Source of the DNA: Ornithinimicrobium avium
GTDB taxonomy: Bacteria > Actinomycetota > Actinomycetes > Actinomycetales > Dermatophilaceae
Assembly: GCF_003351765.1 (NCBI RefSeq)
Contig: NZ_CP031229.1
Location: 868,001-932,000, forward strand
Length of the DNA: 64,000 nucleotides
Direction of reading: 5' to 3'
This document shows positions 61,216-64,000 of this stretch, in pieces (the stretch's first letter is position 1; every line of letters begins with the position of its first letter). The position numbers and the translations under genes are program-made. The notes beneath the pieces were generated by a model. That model was not told where the DNA came from, did not search any database, and worked only from the letters and a program-made list of their open reading frames with translations.

Positions 61216-61244
61216 ACAGTGACGCGACGGTCGGCGCCTATCCT
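61213..61244 (+). promoter_or_regulatory. GCGACA tandem-box promoter of the 61278 gene
   Basis: GCGACA (61213-61218), 5 bases, GCGACG (61224-61229), 9 bases, TATCCT (61239-61244). Same spacing as the four other promoters, one base changed in the second box. The transcript would start about 25 bases before ATG 61278. Confidence 0.7.
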
Positions 61245-61277
61245 CGGCCCACCATCGCGTCAAGAGATAGGACCGAC

Positions 61278-61658
61278 ATGGCCAGTCGATCAGACATCGA
61301 GCTCGTGCTCTCGACCCTCGACGAGTTCGAGGACGTGAGACGTGTGCCCGAGGCCAAGGCGCTGTGGGACGTGAGCGTCGTCGTCGACGGGACCAGTCCC
61401 GTGCGCCTCCTTGTGGACAACGGGATCAACGAAATCTACGTGCAGGGGATCCTGCGCGATCCCTGCCTCGACGCGAACCCGGCGCTCCTGCTCGAGGTGC
61501 TCCAGGGATATGGCACGGTCGGACTGGCCTCGCTCCAGGGCGATCTGTGCCTTCGCGGAAGTTGTTTCCTGGAGTACTCGCAGGTGCACGCCATCACGAA
61601 CACCTTGCTCTCCGTCGTGTACGCCTTCAACGACTACCGGGGACGACTGGCCGCCTGA
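61278..61658 (+). CDS. Small YbjN-like protein
   Basis: The product is 126 residues from ATG 61278. An initial helix (IELVLSTLDEFEDV) is followed by strands (WDVSVVVDGTSPVRLLVDNG, EIYVQGILRD) and a final helix pair (VHAITNTLLSVVYAFNDYRG). The order resembles the YbjN/chaperone-like fold seen at the C-terminus of the 40162-41034 product. No catalytic residues are evident. Alone behind the shared promoter, it may be an adaptor of the island. Confidence 0.55.
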   Translation: MASRSDIELVLSTLDEFEDVRRVPEAKALWDVSVVVDGTSPVRLLVDNGINEIYVQGILRDPCLDANPALLLEVLQGYGTVGLASLQGDLCLRGSCFLEYSQVHAITNTLLSVVYAFNDYRGRLAA

Positions 61659-61879
61659 GATCCACCGCGCCGGCTCGGCCTGACGTGCGACGACAGCGTG
61701 GCGCACAGCCCGGGTTGGCAGCGCTGGTCCACGTGCTTGGTAGCTCGCACTCCATCCGCACCTCAGCTCGCCGACCCGCCACGTCGCGGCGCACGACGCC
61801 ATGTCCCTCCTCCGGGCGGCGCGACCGGTAGTGGGCGCACCATGTCCGCGGTGTCACACCGGCTCAGAGCATCACCTGG

Positions 61880-62280
61880 CTACCGCGTACCGATGGGGAG
61901 ACGCACTGTCCCCTCGCCCGGGTGCAGGTCGGCAGACCGGACGGCGGCACCGGGCTCGCGGTAGGGGTTGACGAGCGGGCGCAGGTCCAGCGCCCGTCCG
62001 TCGACGCTCACCTCGGCCACCCCGTGGCCCTTGCTCCCGCAGACCAGCTCCACGTCGGCCCGCCGACCGCCCGCCAGCGGCACCGACGCCCGCACCGTCC
62101 CCAGTGCCGGGTCCAGCACCGGGTCGATCTCGAGCTCCTCGCCGGCGTGCCGCAGCCCGAGCATGCGCTGGGAGAGGACCTCCAGGAACAGCCCCGGGCC
62201 GGGCGAGAACACCCGCCATCCCGCCTCGAGCGGCACCCTCCCCGTCAACGCCTCCTCGTACCCCGCCGAGGGGCGTCCGG
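61880..62280 (-). pseudogene. C-terminal fragment of a GH94-type glycoside phosphorylase
   Basis: Read on the minus strand, GYEEALTGRVPLEAGWRVFS, PGPGLFLEVLSQRMLG, EIDPVLDPAL and VNPYREPGAAV match the C-terminal end of cellobiose phosphorylase-like (GH94) proteins. At least 600 N-terminal residues are missing. The homology stops near 62280, where an unrelated fragment on the other strand begins. It marks a recombination breakpoint. Confidence 0.6.
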
Positions 62281-62284
62281 CGAG

Positions 62285-62758
62285 TACGCAAGGCTCAGCG
62301 TGCTCAGTGTCGAGCTGGTCGGAATTGCCGACGTCGACGGGGACGGTCAGGACGAGCTCGTCGTATCGCTGATGTGCAGCGGCACTGAGATCGAGCACTG
62401 CTGCGCAGGACAGACCAGCATCATGACGAGTGTCGCCGCCTACCGCCAGGAGTCGGGAGGCCTGCGCCTGGTAGCGCCTGGGCTCATGGGCGGCCAGTGG
62501 CTCCCCGGCGACGAGTCCGGTCCGATCTCCCGCCGGGGAATCAACGCGGCTGCGCTCGACGGCTCCACCCTGGTCACGACGGAGTACACGCCGTACTCGC
62601 ACATGTACAGCGTGGAGGACCTGCACGACCACGATCCCAGCGAGTGGATCACCGCACGGTACGTGGTGCGGGACGCTCGTGGGTGCCGGAGTCGTGACAC
62701 GGCTTTGCGGCAGGGTCCTGGCGGCACGTGCGACACAGCCGCGACACGTCCCACCTAG
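62285..62758 (+). pseudogene. 5'-truncated fragment of an FG-GAP-like protein
   Basis: Read on the plus strand, VELVGIADVDGDGQDELVV contains the calcium-binding DxDGDG loop of FG-GAP/VCBS repeats, followed by AAYRQESGGLRLVAPGLMGG and YVVRDARG. The beginning is missing at about 62285, next to the GH94 fragment. The frame runs to a stop that lies inside the promoter of the next gene. It seems to be the 3' part of a lost gene. Confidence 0.55.
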
Positions 62759-62761
62759 CGT
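62730..62761 (+). promoter_or_regulatory. GCGACA tandem-box promoter of the P1-family peptidase gene
   Basis: GCGACA (62730-62735), 5 bases, GCGACA (62741-62746), 9 bases, TAGCGT (62756-62761). The box structure and spacing equal those at 39.6 and 49.8 kb. ATG 62790 with AAGGAGG follows at a normal leader distance. Confidence 0.75.
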
Positions 62762-62789
62762 GAGCGGCCCCACCAGCCAAGGAGGATCC

Positions 62790-63967
62790 ATGACGGTTCA
62801 CCGTGAGTCTTTCATCGACGCCATCGCCAATGCCGCGACGCGCGGGCCCGTGCCCTGGGCATCCCCTTCACCGGCTCGCCCGGGCCCCTCAACGCGATCA
62901 CCGACGTGCCGGGCGTCGAGGTCGGCTACGTGACCCTGGTCGAGGGCTCCGGGCCGCTGCGGGTCGGTGCCGGCCCGGTGCGCACGGGCGTCACCGCGAT
63001 CCTGCCGCGGGGTCGTGATGGTGTGGGTATGCCGTGCGCGGCGGGGTGGCACTCCCTCAACGGCAACGGCGAGATGACCGGCACCACCTGGATCTCGGAG
63101 ACCGGTGCGCTGTCGCTGCCCGTGCTGATCACCAACACGCACGCCATCGGACCCTGCCACCGCGGGGTGATCGACTGGGTCGTGGCCAACCGGCCCGAGG
63201 CCGCGACAGGCTGGCTCCTCCCTGTGGTCGCGGAGACCTACGACGGCTACCTCAACGACATCAACGGCTCACACGTGACCGCAGCCCACGCCGTGCAGGC
63301 GATCGACGACGCCGCACCGGGCCCGGTCGAGGAAGGCTCCGTCGGCGGCGGCACCGGGATGAACTGCTACGCCTTCAAGGCCGGCAGCGGCACCGCCTCC
63401 CGGCTCGTCCACCACGGCGGCGACCGCTACACCGTCGGCGCGTTCGTCCAGGCCAACTTCGGCCGTCGGCACGAGCTCGTGGTCGCCGGCCAGCAGGTCG
63501 GCGACGCGCTCGGTGTCGAGAACCCGATGGACGAGGCCCACCAGGCCGTGCCACCGGGCGCCGGCTCGGTCATCGTCGTCGTCGCCACGGACGCACCGCT
63601 GCTCCCGGGCCAGTGCGAGGCCCTGGCCCGCCGGGTCCCCCTCGGCCTGGCCCGCACCGGCACCACCGGCTCGCACTTCTCCGGCGACATCTTCCTGGCC
63701 CTTTCCACCGCGAACCCCGGAGCGCTGGGCAGCACCAAGAGCGCCGACGGCACCGAGGGCTACGACGAGCTGCGGTTCATCCAGTGGGGCAGCATCGACC
63801 CGCTCTACGAGACCGTCGTCACCTCTGTCGAAGAGGCCGTGCTCAACGCCCTGATCGCCAACGACACCACCGTCGGCCGCGACGACCACCGCTCACCGGC
63901 CCTCCCCCACGACCCTCTCACCGACCTGCTCACCGAGCGCGGAGTCGCCCTCGCCCCGCTCCGCTGA
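62790..63967 (+). CDS. P1-family (DmpA-like, S58) aminopeptidase, frameshifted near the start
   Basis: The gene starts at ATG 62790 with AAGGAGG ahead and reads MTVHRESFIDAIANAATRG. The family sequence then continues one frame away: RALGIPFTGSPGPLNAITDV, PGVEVGYVTLVEG and, near the autocleavage region, GSVGGGTGMNCYAFKAGSGT. Adding one G to the GGG run near 62845 would give one continuous frame of ~392 residues, the usual size. The enzyme is an Ntn-like hydrolase that self-cleaves between two chains and removes N-terminal residues from peptides or amides. A base-call error is as likely as a true mutation. Confidence 0.85.
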
Positions 63968-64000
63968 GGGCTTCCAAGGGCGGCCGGAGCGGATCTTCGG

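Noticed and set aside
62790..62860. Programmed ribosomal frameshift in the P1 peptidase gene
   Set aside because: No slippery heptamer or following pseudoknot is evident, and three other single-base frameshifts in the window favour sequence error.
1..64000. CRISPR arrays, tRNA or rRNA genes, prophage
   Set aside because: No regularly spaced repeats, no cloverleaf or rRNA-like sequence, and no phage structural, integrase or transposase gene was seen.

Overview
The window is very G+C-rich double-stranded DNA with strong third-position G/C bias, many GTG starts and 4-base ATGA/GTGA gene overlaps. The gene families point to a high-GC actinobacterium: a mycothiol-transferase-like DinB protein, an F420/flavin LLM oxidoreductase, an nSTAND1-WD40 protein and several actinobacteria-only families. 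An Intrasporangiaceae/Ornithinimicrobium-like member of the Micrococcales is my inference. No rRNA, tRNA, CRISPR array or complete insertion sequence was seen.

Positions 1-12.4 kb hold mostly ordinary genes: a flavin disulfide oxidoreductase (cut by the left edge), a class V aminotransferase, DinB and DUF2200 proteins, an SNF2 helicase, a Cys glutathione peroxidase, a 1256-residue HTH-nSTAND1-WD40 protein diverging from a small regulator-like gene, a frameshifted LLM oxidoreductase and a hemolysin III protein. Positions 12.5-21.7 kb hold a membrane/GNAT-like gene and then a catabolic gene block on the minus strand: M20 amidohydrolase, N-carbamoyl-amino-acid hydrolase-like enzyme, C45 acyltransferase, a two-subunit DUF5058-type transporter and an amidase. 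A divergent LacI regulator sits across a control region with two perfect LacI operators. Positions 21.7-31.2 kb hold membrane proteins, a patatin-like lipase with a large membrane domain, thioesterases, a membrane sulfatase, a methyltransferase and a CDP-alcohol phosphatidyltransferase.

From about 31.2 to 62.8 kb the window looks like an accessory island. It starts with a PD-(D/E)XK-type nuclease, a 0.77 kb non-coding stretch with three strong inverted repeats, gene fragments, a subtilase lacking its catalytic serine segment, and a second SNF2 helicase with a SWIM zinc finger. The core is two head-to-tail minus-strand operons. Operon 1 (55504 to 49830) encodes two proteins of unknown family, a CHAT protease, a TPR-like helical protein and a small protein that is a paralogue of the one next to the nSTAND1 gene. 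Operon 2 (49701 to 41275) encodes a membrane Ser/Thr kinase, a membrane protein, a PP2C phosphatase, a coiled-coil protein, a ClpB-like AAA+ ATPase, a radical SAM protein and a zinc-ribbon-FHA protein. A convergent three-gene operon (39701-41209) and a further block (61278 back to 56689) carrying an OmpA-like lipoprotein, a coiled-coil membrane protein, a tiny zinc protein and HTH/sigma-like proteins flank these. The kinase, phosphatase, FHA, AAA+ and CHAT components suggest a phospho-regulated NTP-dependent conflict or stress system.

The strongest new signal is a shared promoter architecture: GCGACA, 5 bases, GCGACA (or GCGACG), 9 bases, then a TAnnnT-like -10 box. It occurs with identical spacing in front of five transcription units (39.6, 49.8, 55.5, 61.2 and 62.7 kb), with a weaker relative in front of the nSTAND1 gene at 9.6 kb. 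This ties the island together as one regulon. The right edge holds two gene fragments abutting at about 62.28 kb, and a frameshifted P1-family peptidase that also carries the shared promoter. Four genes carry single-base frameshifts, three of them in or beside C/G runs, which probably reflects sequence errors at least in part.
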